Shown piece by piece: positions 43,603-51,133 of a stretch of DNA of 64,000 bases; position 1 is the stretch's first letter; every line of letters starts with the position of its first letter. The stretch is from SVQP01 sp045606685 (GTDB lineage: Bacteria > Bacillota > Clostridia > Oscillospirales > CAG-272). The translations under genes and the position numbers were made by a program. The notes beneath the pieces were generated by a model, which made no database searches, was not told the DNA's origin, and worked only from the letters and a program-made list of their open reading frames with translations. The stretch lies in NCBI GenBank assembly GCA_045606685.1, contig JAZUSJ010000081.1, positions 10,869 through 74,868 on the forward strand, in the 5' to 3' direction.

Positions 43603-44829
43603 TTATTTATTCTTTTGTGCATCCAGCATTGCCTTGACCTTGATCGGCAGACCGTACAGATTGATAAATCCTGCAGAATCCTTTTGATCATAAGCACCGC
43701 CATCTTCACCAAAGGATGCGATGGTCTCGCTGTAAAGGGAATTGGGGGAAGTGACACCTGCATTGATAATGTTGCCCTTATAGAGCTTGAGCTTTACGTC
43801 GCCGCTGACGCTTTCCTGCGTCTTATCAACGAATGCGGAAAGAGCTTCACGCAAAGGCGTAAACCATTGTCCGTTATAAACCAGCTCACCAAATTTGATC
43901 GCGATCTGCTGTTTGTAATGCTGGGTGTCACGGTCAAGTGTGATGGATTCCAGCACCTTATGTGCATGGTACAAAATGGTTCCGCCGGGCGTTTCGTAAA
44001 CACCGCGGCTCTTCATGCCGACCAGACGGTTTTCTACCAGATCAAGCAGACCAATGCCGTGTGCGCCACCCAGCTTGTTGAGCTTTTCTACCAATGCCAC
44101 GCTATCCATTTGCTGTCCGTCAATGGCAACGGGAATGCCTTTTTCAAACGTGATCGTCAAATAAGCGGGAGTATCGGGAGCCTGCTCGGGAGCTACACCA
44201 AGCTCTAAGAATCCCGGCTTGCTGTACTGCGGTTCGTTCGCAGGATCTTCCAGATCAAGTCCTTCATGAGAGAGATGCCAGATATTCTTATCCTTGGAAT
44301 AGTTGGTCTCGCGGCTGATCTTCAAGGGAATATTGTGCGCTTCCGCATAGTCGATTTCCTCATCGCGGGATTTGATATCCCAAACACGCCAAGGAGCAAT
44401 GATTTGCATGTCGGGTGCAAAAGCCTTGATGGTTAATTCAAAGCGTACCTGATCGTTGCCCTTACCGGTGCAGCCGTGGCAGATCGCATCAGCACCTTCT
44501 TTAATAGCAATCTCAGCAAGTCCCTTAGCAATACAAGGACGTGCATGGGATGTTCCCAGCAAATATTCTTCATAAGAAGCGCCTGCTTTCAGGCAAGGAT
44601 ATATGTAATTCTCAATGTAGTCCTTTTTCAGATCCAGCACGTACAGCTTGGAGGCACCGGTCTTAATCGCTTTTTCTTCCAGACCGTCAAGCTCAGTCCC
44701 TTGACCTACGTCACCGGAAACTGCGATGACTTCGCATCCGGGATAATTTTCTTTGAGCCACGGAATGATAATGGATGTGTCAAGACCGCCGGAATACGCG
44801 AGAACGATTTTTTTGATTTCTTTTTTCAT
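43603..44829 (-). CDS. argG: Argininosuccinate synthase
   Basis: The ATG at 44829 gives 408 residues starting MKKEIKKIVLAYSGGLDTS. The PP-loop SGGLDTS binds ATP, and GCTGKGNDQVRFE near 115 and the KNIWHLSHEG segment are family hallmarks. It condenses citrulline and aspartate. The frame extends further upstream, but that part covers the promoter and ARG boxes. Together with argH it covers the last two steps of arginine synthesis. Confidence 0.96.
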   Translation of the reverse strand: MKKEIKKIVLAYSGGLDTSIIIPWLKENYPGCEVIAVSGDVGQGTELDGLEEKAIKTGASKLYVLDLKKDYIENYIYPCLKAGASYEEYLLGTSHARPCIAKGLAEIAIKEGADAICHGCTGKGNDQVRFELTIKAFAPDMQIIAPWRVWDIKSRDEEIDYAEAHNIPLKISRETNYSKDKNIWHLSHEGLDLEDPANEPQYSKPGFLELGVAPEQAPDTPAYLTITFEKGIPVAIDGQQMDSVALVEKLNKLGGAHGIGLLDLVENRLVGMKSRGVYETPGGTILYHAHKVLESITLDRDTQHYKQQIAIKFGELVYNGQWFTPLREALSAFVDKTQESVSGDVKLKLYKGNIINAGVTSPNSLYSETIASFGEDGGAYDQKDSAGFINLYGLPIKVKAMLDAQKNK

Positions 44830-44869
44830 GGTAATTGCCTTTCGTTTTGGGAATTCAAAATATGAATAT

Positions 44870-44898
44870 ATTATACTGCACAATTATGCAAATTTCAA
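44870..44898 (-). promoter_or_regulatory. Promoter of argGH
   Basis: On the minus strand, TTGAAA (44893-44898) and TATAAT (44870-44875) are 17 bp apart. An ARG-box-like sequence fills the spacer. Confidence 0.8.
44875..44892. promoter_or_regulatory. ARG-box-like operator within the argG promoter
   Basis: On the minus strand the 18 bases match the ArgR/AhrC box (TnTGnATwwwwATnCAnA) at all but two fixed positions. It lies exactly between the -35 and -10, so a bound arginine repressor would block RNA polymerase. Confidence 0.65.
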
Positions 44899-44915
44899 TA
44901 GTAATATTCAACAAT

Positions 44916-44933
44916 ATTGCATATATATTCATA
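44916..44933. promoter_or_regulatory. Second ARG box upstream of argG
   Basis: ATTGCATATATATTCATA fits the 18-bp ARG-box pattern at all fixed positions except the first. Two boxes about 41 bp apart (four helical turns) are the usual arrangement for hexameric ArgR. Confidence 0.65.
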
Positions 44934-44968
44934 TGGAATTTGACTAATATTTACGGATTTCATTTCCA

Positions 44969-44998
44969 TGCAACAATCCGTTAAAACTATTCATAATA
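44969..44998 (+). promoter_or_regulatory. Possible sigma-G-like promoter of the PdaA-like gene
   Basis: CATAATA at 44992-44998 fits the forespore -10 CATnnTA. TGCAAC at 44969-44974, 17 bp upstream, is a weak match to TGAATA. Bacillus pdaA is sigma-G controlled. Confidence 0.35.
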
Positions 44999-45020
44999 AA
45001 TAGAGAAAGGAGTTGATCGC

Positions 45021-45818
45021 GTGCTGAAAACGGTAAAGAAAAAAATTTGGGGCGCTTTCTGTATATTTTTAGTAATATGCACTATATTATGCATATATGC
45101 AAGTGCTGATACGGCCTTGCATTGGTATTGTAAGCGTAATGCGCAACACAAGCAACCTCTGCTTGATCCCGCCTATTCCATGATCGAAGAATATCAGTGC
45201 GTTTACGTGGATAAGGCTCATAACCAAGAATCCACCGACAAAGTAGTATATCTCACATTTGATGCGGGTTACGAAAACGGAAATGTGGAAAAGATTCTCG
45301 ATATTCTGAGGGATGAGAATATATGCGGAGCTTTTTTTATTCTTGACAATCTGATCAAAAGAAATCCGGAGCTGGTAAAACGAATGGCTGATGAAGGACA
45401 TTTGGTGTGTAACCATACAAGCAATCACAAGAATATCACAAAGGTTTCAAAGCAGGATCTTATCAAAGAGATCAGGACGCTTGAACAATCCTATACGAAT
45501 TTGACGGGCAAGCAAATGGCTCCGTACTTTCGGCCGCCCGAAGGTACGTTTGATCGGAATTCTTTGTCAATCATCAGCGATTACGGATACAAAACGGTTT
45601 TCTGGAGCTTTGCTTACGCGGATTGGGATAACGGAAATCAAATGAGTCCCGAAGCAGCAAAAAAGAAGATTTTTGAAAATCTGCACAACGGAGAGATCAT
45701 GCTGCTGCACCCCACCTCTGCTACCAATGCCGGGATTCTCCGCGATGTGATCGTAGAATTAAAAAACATGGGCTATAGATTCGGCTCTTTGGACGAGCTT
45801 TCATTTGAGCAATCATGA
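45021..45818 (+). CDS. pdaA: PdaA-like polysaccharide (MurNAc) deacetylase
   Basis: A GTG start at 45021, eight bases after AAAGGAG, gives 265 residues with one N-terminal hydrophobic segment. The NodB fold motifs read LTFDAGYENG (with Ala where classical NodB has Asp), CNHTSNHKN near 133, RPPEGTFDR near 173, FWSFAYADWD and MLLHPTS. This pattern, especially TFDAGYENG and AYADWD, is that of the PdaA group, which makes muramic delta-lactam in spore cortex. The stop overlaps the next start. Confidence 0.85.
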   Translation: MLKTVKKKIWGAFCIFLVICTILCIYASADTALHWYCKRNAQHKQPLLDPAYSMIEEYQCVYVDKAHNQESTDKVVYLTFDAGYENGNVEKILDILRDENICGAFFILDNLIKRNPELVKRMADEGHLVCNHTSNHKNITKVSKQDLIKEIRTLEQSYTNLTGKQMAPYFRPPEGTFDRNSLSIISDYGYKTVFWSFAYADWDNGNQMSPEAAKKKIFENLHNGEIMLLHPTSATNAGILRDVIVELKNMGYRFGSLDELSFEQS

Positions 45819-46477
45819 AACGGGCTTTATCATTCATCTGCGTATTGCTGATGCTGACTCCGTTGATGCGTTTTTCATGTTATGCAAAATCGCAAGAAAA
45901 GCACAAATTGATCGCTCTGACTTTTGACGACGGACCGCATCCAAGACAGACGAAACAGATTTTGGAAGTGCTTGATAAATATGATATCAAAGCAACGTTT
46001 TTCGTGATCGGAATCAACGTCAAAAATTATCCCGGCATTGTTGAACAAGTCATACAGCACGGGCATGAAATTGGGAATCACACCTATACGCATTCACACG
46101 CAGCAAAGCTGGACGCAGATGCATTTGAGCAGCAAATTCTGGACTGCGAAAGAGAAATATTTATGCAAACAGGGAAGTCCCCTGTGCTGTTTCGCCCTCC
46201 CGAAGGCGCTATCAGCGTTCAAATGAAAGGGATCGTTCACGATCTTGGCTATGTAAATGTTCTATGGAGTTTGGATACGCTTGATTGGGCGCATACACCG
46301 CCCGAATCCATCAGCGCCAAGATCGTGGAAAATGCTACGCACGGTGACATCATTCTCATGCACGACTATATAGGTGCGAACAGTCCCACCGTGCAAGCCT
46401 TGGAGATGTTTATTCCGCAGCTGCTTGATATGGGATTTACGTTCGTGACGGTAAGCGAATTGCTGGAATATAAGTAA
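45815..46477 (+). CDS. NodB-family polysaccharide deacetylase
   Basis: A 220-residue protein, translationally coupled to the PdaA-like gene (ATGA overlap). A signal-peptide-like N-terminus (about 1-24) is followed by complete NodB motifs: LTFDDGPHP, IGNHTYTHSHA with two His metal ligands, RPPEGA, SLDTLDW and ILMHDY. Unlike its neighbour it keeps the catalytic TFDDG. It probably deacetylates peptidoglycan GlcNAc or MurNAc outside the membrane; the PdaB-like or vegetative role cannot be separated by reading. Confidence 0.88.
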   Translation: MKRALSFICVLLMLTPLMRFSCYAKSQEKHKLIALTFDDGPHPRQTKQILEVLDKYDIKATFFVIGINVKNYPGIVEQVIQHGHEIGNHTYTHSHAAKLDADAFEQQILDCEREIFMQTGKSPVLFRPPEGAISVQMKGIVHDLGYVNVLWSLDTLDWAHTPPESISAKIVENATHGDIILMHDYIGANSPTVQALEMFIPQLLDMGFTFVTVSELLEYK

Positions 46478-46510
46478 AAGCCAACCGCCCCAAAGCGGTT
46501 GGCTTTTACT
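46473..46510. terminator. Bidirectional terminator between deacetylase and YesL-like genes
   Basis: Sixteen-base perfect arms (AGTAAAAGCCAACCGC and complement) have a six-base loop, and T4 is included in both arms. It overlaps the deacetylase stop codon. Confidence 0.85.
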
Positions 46511-46511
46511 A

Positions 46512-47483
46512 TCAGTCCTGTTGGGATTGATCGGCTGTATCGTTGTTGACTGTGACGGGATCGATCATATGCTTTTTTATGATCGGATAAGCTGCGTATA
46601 CCGAAATAAATCCGATCAGTGCAAACATAATGAATGCGGGAATAAAGAATAAGAAGCCTAAATTATACTGTAATCCGACTATGCCGAGTGCCGCCCATAG
46701 TGCCAGACAAAGCACAATGCCAAGTGCTGCCATCAGATTTCGTTTGATACCGAGCGCTGTAAAGATCAAAGCATTTTTCAGCATTTTATAAATGGAAATA
46801 TTAAACGTGATCATCATCAGATACATGTACATTCTCATAAAAAGATACACGATGATCAAAGCAGTTATGATAAAGAACATCAAATAAGACCAGTATCCGG
46901 ATCGCATGCTCCATGTGTACATAAAGTCTATGATCAGGATGATGATCGCAGCCGCATCTAAAAGGCCCAGAAGTAAACCTTGTTTGAAATTCTTCTTGAT
47001 CGCGTATATATAGTCCGAAAACATGAACACACCATCACCTCGAACAAGTCCGCGAAGGATGTAGGTCACAGCAGTATTCTGCCAGCCCCATGTGATTGCC
47101 AAAATACCGATCAGCACATATGGCAGCCAGCTTGCATAAGAATCATACGTGATAAAGTTTACCTGAGGCAGCATGTGCATCATTTTTGTCATAAGCTCAG
47201 AGCCTGAAACACCGGTCATATGACTACCTGCAAGAACTGAAAATCCCGGGCTGCTCAGCGTCGGCATTTGCGGACCGTTAAAAAAGATGTATATGGCAAT
47301 CACGATAGGAAGCACCATACCGAACATCATCAGATTCAGTGTAAGCAGATTAGAGAACTTACGGAAAAAGAGCTTGAAGAAATACTTCAGATTTGGTGTG
47401 GTATCCTCACCGGGTTCAACACCTTTTCCGTCACGGTTCATATTAAAGATATTGGGGATCTTGAATTTTTTTTGCTTTTCCAA
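46512..47483 (-). CDS. YesL/DUF624-like polytopic membrane protein
   Basis: A TTG start preceded by AAAGGAA gives 323 residues. About six transmembrane helices are seen, at roughly 45-70, 120-140, 165-190, 195-215, 240-265 and 270-295, with the TWGWQNTAVTYILRGLVRGD loop between. DUF624/YesL proteins often accompany carbohydrate transporters in Firmicutes; no such partner is present here. It lies 39 bp after the methyltransferase gene and probably shares its transcript. Confidence 0.65.
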   Translation of the reverse strand: MEKQKKFKIPNIFNMNRDGKGVEPGEDTTPNLKYFFKLFFRKFSNLLTLNLMMFGMVLPIVIAIYIFFNGPQMPTLSSPGFSVLAGSHMTGVSGSELMTKMMHMLPQVNFITYDSYASWLPYVLIGILAITWGWQNTAVTYILRGLVRGDGVFMFSDYIYAIKKNFKQGLLLGLLDAAAIIILIIDFMYTWSMRSGYWSYLMFFIITALIIVYLFMRMYMYLMMITFNISIYKMLKNALIFTALGIKRNLMAALGIVLCLALWAALGIVGLQYNLGFLFFIPAFIMFALIGFISVYAAYPIIKKHMIDPVTVNNDTADQSQQD

Positions 47484-47522
47484 AACAGTGAATTCCTTTT
47501 TATATAATGATTTTGTATAATG

Positions 47523-48296
47523 TTACTTGCTGTCGGGTGTATTTTGGTGCAATACCTCAAATGCAATGACCGTCGTAGCAGAGGCTGCAGAGAGTGATCC
47601 GTTGAATTCTCGGCCATAGTCGATGCGTACAATCTGATCTGCTTTACTTAAAATATTACGAGAAATGCCGCGTTTTTCGCCACCAACGATCAGTAAAAGC
47701 GGCTTTTTTAGATCAGCTTCATATATGCTCACAGAATCACGGATTCCTGCACATACAATGCGATAACCGGCTCTGACAAAAGCATCTATGGCAACATCCT
47801 GCTCATCGACTCGGATATCAAGCATCTCTGAGGTGCCTGCGGAGGATTTCGCAACCGTGCCTGCAGCACACAATCTGTTTTGCGGTGGAAATACCACACC
47901 GTTAACACCTGCGGCATACAAGGATCTGAGCGTGTATCCGAGATTAAACGGATCTTCAATGCCATCAGGCATAACCCAAAATCCATCAGTTGATAAAACC
48001 TTGCAGTCGTTATATTCACGGTCACTGCACAAAGCAATGATGCCACCGTGCGTCGTACCTTGTGTAAGTTGATCGATCACTTGCGATGAAACGAATTCGA
48101 TAGAATAATTGTGCTGATCGGCCATAGCCTTAAGATAACCGATCTCTCGGTATTTACTGCGTTTTTTATCAGCATCCACCAATACGGTATAAATCATACG
48201 CAAATTCAAACCGGCTTCACGGCCATGGATCAACGCCGATATCGACGTCATGCCTTCAAGCACGCATGAATATGAAATATCATGATAAAGTGACAT
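47523..48296 (-). CDS. TrmH/SpoU-family RNA 2'-O-methyltransferase
   Basis: A 257-residue SPOUT enzyme starting after CAGGAG. The N-terminal part acts as a substrate-binding domain, and the knotted catalytic domain shows LLIVGGEKRGISRNIL near 195-210 and FNGSLSAASATTVIAFEVL near 230-248. The usual motif 3 Asn-Ser-Leu-Asn reads NGSLSAAS, and motif 2 (normally IGxExxG) reads VGGEKRG. It likely ribose-methylates rRNA or tRNA, but the target is unknown. It is divergent from spoIIID. Confidence 0.82.
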   Translation of the reverse strand: MSLYHDISYSCVLEGMTSISALIHGREAGLNLRMIYTVLVDADKKRSKYREIGYLKAMADQHNYSIEFVSSQVIDQLTQGTTHGGIIALCSDREYNDCKVLSTDGFWVMPDGIEDPFNLGYTLRSLYAAGVNGVVFPPQNRLCAAGTVAKSSAGTSEMLDIRVDEQDVAIDAFVRAGYRIVCAGIRDSVSIYEADLKKPLLLIVGGEKRGISRNILSKADQIVRIDYGREFNGSLSAASATTVIAFEVLHQNTPDSK

Positions 48297-48314
48297 AAAA
48301 CAACTCCTGTATGT

Positions 48315-48343
48315 TCATAAAACGCATGCTTGATGCATAAATT
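48315..48343 (+). promoter_or_regulatory. Sigma-E-like promoter of spoIIID
   Basis: TCATAAA at 48315-48321 and CATAAATT at 48336-48343, 14 bp apart, fit the mother-cell consensus (kmATATT, n14, CATACAnT) at most positions. The spoIIID ATG lies 30 bases downstream. Bacillus spoIIID is sigma-E dependent. Confidence 0.6.
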
Positions 48344-48372
48344 GAAACAGAAATAAGACGTGAGGTGCGCGT

Positions 48373-48675
48373 ATGATGTACATATCTTCAGAAAAAGAAA
48401 GATGCGTATTGCTTGCCAATTATCTGATCGAAAACGATGCAACTGTCAGAGCAGCCGCAGCAAGATTCGGGATCAGCAAAAGTACGGTACATAAGGACGT
48501 AACGCAAGTATTGCCTAAGGTAAACAGGTCTTTGTATCTGCATGCAAAGCAGGTTCTTGAAAAAAACAAGAGGGAAAGGCATTTGCGCGGTGGGCAGGCT
48601 ACAAAAGAAAAGTATCTGTCTAACCCCGGCCAAAACAGCAAAAATACCCGGGGAAGTACCCCAAGGGGGCTATAA
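48373..48675 (+). CDS. spoIIID: Stage III sporulation transcriptional regulator SpoIIID
   Basis: A 100-residue DNA-binding protein of the mother cell. The diagnostic segment TVRAAAARFGISKSTVHKDVTQVLPKVN (about 24-51) is the helix-turn-helix, and the following RHLRGGQATKEKY matches the basic C-terminal region of Bacillus SpoIIID. Tandem ATGs 48373 and 48376 are both possible. The tail beyond residue 80 is longer and more basic than in Bacillus. It marks the organism as an endospore former. Confidence 0.93.
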   Translation: MMYISSEKERCVLLANYLIENDATVRAAAARFGISKSTVHKDVTQVLPKVNRSLYLHAKQVLEKNKRERHLRGGQATKEKYLSNPGQNSKNTRGSTPRGL

Positions 48676-48696
48676 TTGCCTTTTTCAGTCCCCTAC

Positions 48697-48724
48697 ATTA
48701 TACAAAACTTTAATTTTGTATAAT
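48697..48724. repeat. Perfect 11-bp-arm inverted repeat downstream of spoIIID
   Basis: ATTATACAAAA and TTTTGTATAAT enclose a six-base loop CTTTAA. Each arm ends in a TATAAT on one strand. It may be the spoIIID terminator (T4 within the right arm), an operator, or a remnant of an inserted element. Confidence 0.6.
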
Positions 48725-48980
48725 GACATAGATTCCGTAAAGGTATGCCCTGTTGGTGTATCTCTGCTTAAAACCGAATATCATTATAACATAGAAAAAT
48801 TCCAAATACAAGGTATCTGTATAAATTTAACTTATAGCGCGAGAAAAATTTACATTAATCTTGATTTGACAACTTGCATTCTTCCCTCGGAGTGTGTCAA
48901 CCTAACTAAATTACAAGCCATAAATCTGTATAATATCCCGATTTTAGAAAATATACTTTACTTTGCGACCATTTATATGT

Positions 48981-49012
48981 TATAATAATAAAAACCGGTT
49001 TATTTTGCCGGT
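48981..49012 (+). promoter_or_regulatory. -10 element and leader hairpin of the orphan gene
   Basis: TATAAT at 48981-48986 has a weak TTTACT-type -35 18 bp upstream. It is followed by ACCGG..CCGGT (48994-49012), a small hairpin ending three bases before AAGGAGG that might mask translation. Confidence 0.5.
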
Positions 49013-49029
49013 AAGGAGGAAAAAATATT

Positions 49030-49449
49030 ATGGCTATTAAAATGCGCGTACTTTGCACCCCCGGTAAAAAGAAGCTGGTGTCTATCACACAGATGATCAA
49101 GCAGGAATTTGAGCTGAATATCAATGCTGCTGACGTGATTCCCCCTGCTTATTCTTGTGACAAGGAAAGATTGGTCGTCCTGGTTGTTACCTGTAAGGGT
49201 TCGTTGAAGGATGATGTTCGCCTGTTTATCAGTGAGCTTAACAAAACACGTGCCGCAAATGTCGCTCTTATGATCGACGGCACACCCGAAGGTGACGCTT
49301 ACGTTCGTTCTCTGCTTCAGTCTGCAGGCACAAATATTTGCCCCGATACACTTTACATCAACGGCGGCAATTTGTTCAACTCCAAGATCAGTGATCAGGA
49401 AAAGACCGACATTCTTGCTTGGGTAAACAAGTGCATTGCAGCTATCTGA
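49030..49449 (+). CDS. Small alpha/beta protein of unknown function, flavodoxin-like fold possible
   Basis: A 139-residue protein with a strong ribosome site. Alternating beta strands and helices are apparent: RVLCTPGK, a Lys-rich loop, LVVLVVTCKG, VALMIDGTPEG, then DTLYINGG. This could fit a flavodoxin-type fold, in which CTPGKK would replace the phosphate loop, but no true FMN motif is present. Cys is sparse. It is monocistronic between its own promoter and a strong terminator. The function is not recognised. Confidence 0.65.
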   Translation: MAIKMRVLCTPGKKKLVSITQMIKQEFELNINAADVIPPAYSCDKERLVVLVVTCKGSLKDDVRLFISELNKTRAANVALMIDGTPEGDAYVRSLLQSAGTNICPDTLYINGGNLFNSKISDQEKTDILAWVNKCIAAI

Positions 49450-49456
49450 GCAAAAT

Positions 49457-49484
49457 AAAAAAAGAGGCTCGCGCCTCTTTTTTT
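49457..49484. terminator. Bidirectional terminator after the orphan gene
   Basis: Twelve-base arms AAAAAAAGAGGC and GCCTCTTTTTTT around a TCGC tetraloop, effective for both converging genes. Confidence 0.92.
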
Positions 49485-49485
49485 A

Positions 49486-50199
49486 TTACTTGGATTTCAA
49501 GTATTCTATCAAATCGTCAAAGCTGCCGTTCGGATACTGCGCAATATCTTGATTATGCGGATTGATGAGATCACGTGTAACCAGGAACACGTCGCACCCA
49601 AGCTGCTTGGCGATCATATCTTCCGCGACGTTATTGCCAACCATCAAACATTTTTCAGGATCACCCCCCGTGCGCTCGAACAGCTCGCGGTAGTACATCA
49701 GATTAGGTTTGCAATAATGCGAGTTTTCATACACTGTGATATCGTAAAAATCTGTGGGATTCAACCCGGCCCAACCAAGTCTGATCTGCGTGGCTATACG
49801 TGGAAAAAACGGATTGGTGGCTACGATCATGGGTATATTCTGACGTTTGATATAATCTACAGCTTTTGCAGCGGCAGGATCATATCCGCAGGATTGGCGT
49901 ACCTGTGTATCGAATTTCGTAGCATAGAATTCTTCGATATCCTCCACCTTGATCAGAACCCCGGTCTTTTCGTAATAGGTATTATAAAAATCAGCAAACG
50001 CCTGCTTGTTGGTACGGGATCCGTCATTGGCGATCACATAGCGCAGACTTCCCTCCAATACTTCTCCGACAATTTTTGGGGAAACGCCCGAGGGGGCTAC
50101 GTGTTTGATCAAAGCACCGTAAAAGTATTTGACAAAGGTTGGCTCGTGCATCGGCAGCAGAGTGCCGTCCAGATCAAATAAAATTGCCTGATATTGCAT
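49486..50199 (-). CDS. HAD-superfamily hydrolase
   Basis: A 237-residue soluble protein with HAD motif I FDLDGTLLP at residues 8-16, motif II VATNPF near 133, a Lys region near KPNLMYY, and motif III/IV VGNNVAEDMIAK near 192. The C1-type helical cap lies between motifs I and II. It is probably a small-molecule phosphatase of the phosphoglycolate-phosphatase kind; the substrate cannot be read. It follows the membrane-anchored gene by 13 bp and likely shares its transcript. Confidence 0.88.
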   Translation of the reverse strand: MQYQAILFDLDGTLLPMHEPTFVKYFYGALIKHVAPSGVSPKIVGEVLEGSLRYVIANDGSRTNKQAFADFYNTYYEKTGVLIKVEDIEEFYATKFDTQVRQSCGYDPAAAKAVDYIKRQNIPMIVATNPFFPRIATQIRLGWAGLNPTDFYDITVYENSHYCKPNLMYYRELFERTGGDPEKCLMVGNNVAEDMIAKQLGCDVFLVTRDLINPHNQDIAQYPNGSFDDLIEYLKSK

Positions 50200-50212
50200 A
50201 CGGATACCTCGA

Positions 50213-50947
50213 TCAATGGCTGAAGAAATACGGGAAATGCGTATCCTCGATCAATAGCTCGCCGTTCCGGTCGGTGATTACAATATAGTTGGCTGCATTT
50301 TTATCACTGCCGATATCGCTTCGGAACGTTCCGTTATTTTTGTGAATCGAGTACTGAAGAACAAATTCATACTGAGTATAATCACCCAGCTTTTTGTCGG
50401 ACACCTTTTTTTGTCCCATATTGGTGATCTTGATATCGTAGAGCTGCGTCATGGTAAAGCCGGGATCTGGCTCAATGCCTTTGTGCTCGAAATAATAGTC
50501 GCTGAAGCATGCGTTGTAAGCATCCACGTCACCAGCAATAATGGCGTCTACCATATTGTAAAGCAATGTCACACCCATAGCTTGCTTGTCACAGTTGCTT
50601 TCATCAAGTACGACCACGGATCCGTACTGGTCGCTGGATGCGTAATAATAAACGCTTCTGTCAAGTGCAAGGTATTCTTTGTCCTTCATGATGTTATGGT
50701 CATAATCAATCGGATAAAAAATATTGGTAAAGTCATTTCCCTGATACTCATTTTTAGCACCGTTGATCCATGGGAAATAACCGCTCAGAGTCTGTTCGAG
50801 CAAATCGTAAAAGAATGCCGAGAAAATGAAGTACACCAATACGAACGCCACCATAATACAAAACGTAATGATAATGATCTTTTTGAGCTTTTTGGTTTGC
50901 TCACGCGCACTTCTCGGAATATTTGCCTGTTGATTTTCTTGATTCAC
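50213..50947 (-). CDS. Membrane-anchored protein of unknown function
   Basis: A GTG start, eight bases after AAGGAGA, gives 244 residues. A polar, Lys-rich cytoplasmic stretch (1-26) is followed by one transmembrane helix (about 27-50) and a soluble outer domain. The outer domain resembles small SnoaL/NTF2-like folds (VDAIIAGDVDAYNACFSDYYFEHKG), but this is weak. The orientation is Lys-in, domain-out. No enzyme residues were recognised. It is the first gene of a two-gene unit with the HAD hydrolase. Confidence 0.65.
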   Translation of the reverse strand: MNQENQQANIPRSAREQTKKLKKIIIITFCIMVAFVLVYFIFSAFFYDLLEQTLSGYFPWINGAKNEYQGNDFTNIFYPIDYDHNIMKDKEYLALDRSVYYYASSDQYGSVVVLDESNCDKQAMGVTLLYNMVDAIIAGDVDAYNACFSDYYFEHKGIEPDPGFTMTQLYDIKITNMGQKKVSDKKLGDYTQYEFVLQYSIHKNNGTFRSDIGSDKNAANYIVITDRNGELLIEDTHFPYFFSH

Positions 50948-50981
50948 AAAGAGATCTCCTTATGTCAGAATGATTTATTTT

Positions 50982-50990
50982 ATTATATCA
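50982..50990 (-). promoter_or_regulatory. Extended -10 promoter of the membrane-anchored/HAD unit
   Basis: On the minus strand TGATATAAT (TGnTATAAT) lies 35 bp before the start. The -35 is poor, as expected for extended -10 promoters. Confidence 0.55.
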
Positions 50991-51074
50991 CAAAGTCCCG
51001 TCAAAAACAAGGTTGATTACAAGGAAAGGTATGAATTTCTTGCAAATTTTTTTGGAATGTTTGCGTCAAATGTG

Positions 51075-51103
51075 TTGTATATTTTCAAGGATTGTGGTAT
51101 AAT
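51075..51103 (+). promoter_or_regulatory. Promoter of the ApgM-signal peptidase gene
   Basis: TTGTAT at 51075-51080 and TATAAT at 51098-51103 (17 bp) with TGG directly before the -10, an extended -10. It supports the ATG at 51134 as the translation start. Confidence 0.75.
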
Positions 51104-51133
51104 AGTATGAATATTTATATCCCGGAGCTAATT

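Larger units (their letters stand above)
48676..49029. other. Gene-free AT-rich intergenic region
   Basis: No credible gene is seen in 354 bp. It starts with small GC hairpins just before and after the spoIIID stop (GGGG-AAGTA-CCCC at 48652-48664). It carries a perfect inverted repeat at 48697-48724 and a TTGACA..TGTCAA pair around 48865-48900. It ends with the promoter of the next gene. Confidence 0.6.

Noticed and set aside
48542..48985. 147-codon frame starting inside spoIIID
   Set aside because: It begins out of frame in spoIIID without a ribosome site and runs through hairpins; composition is noncoding.
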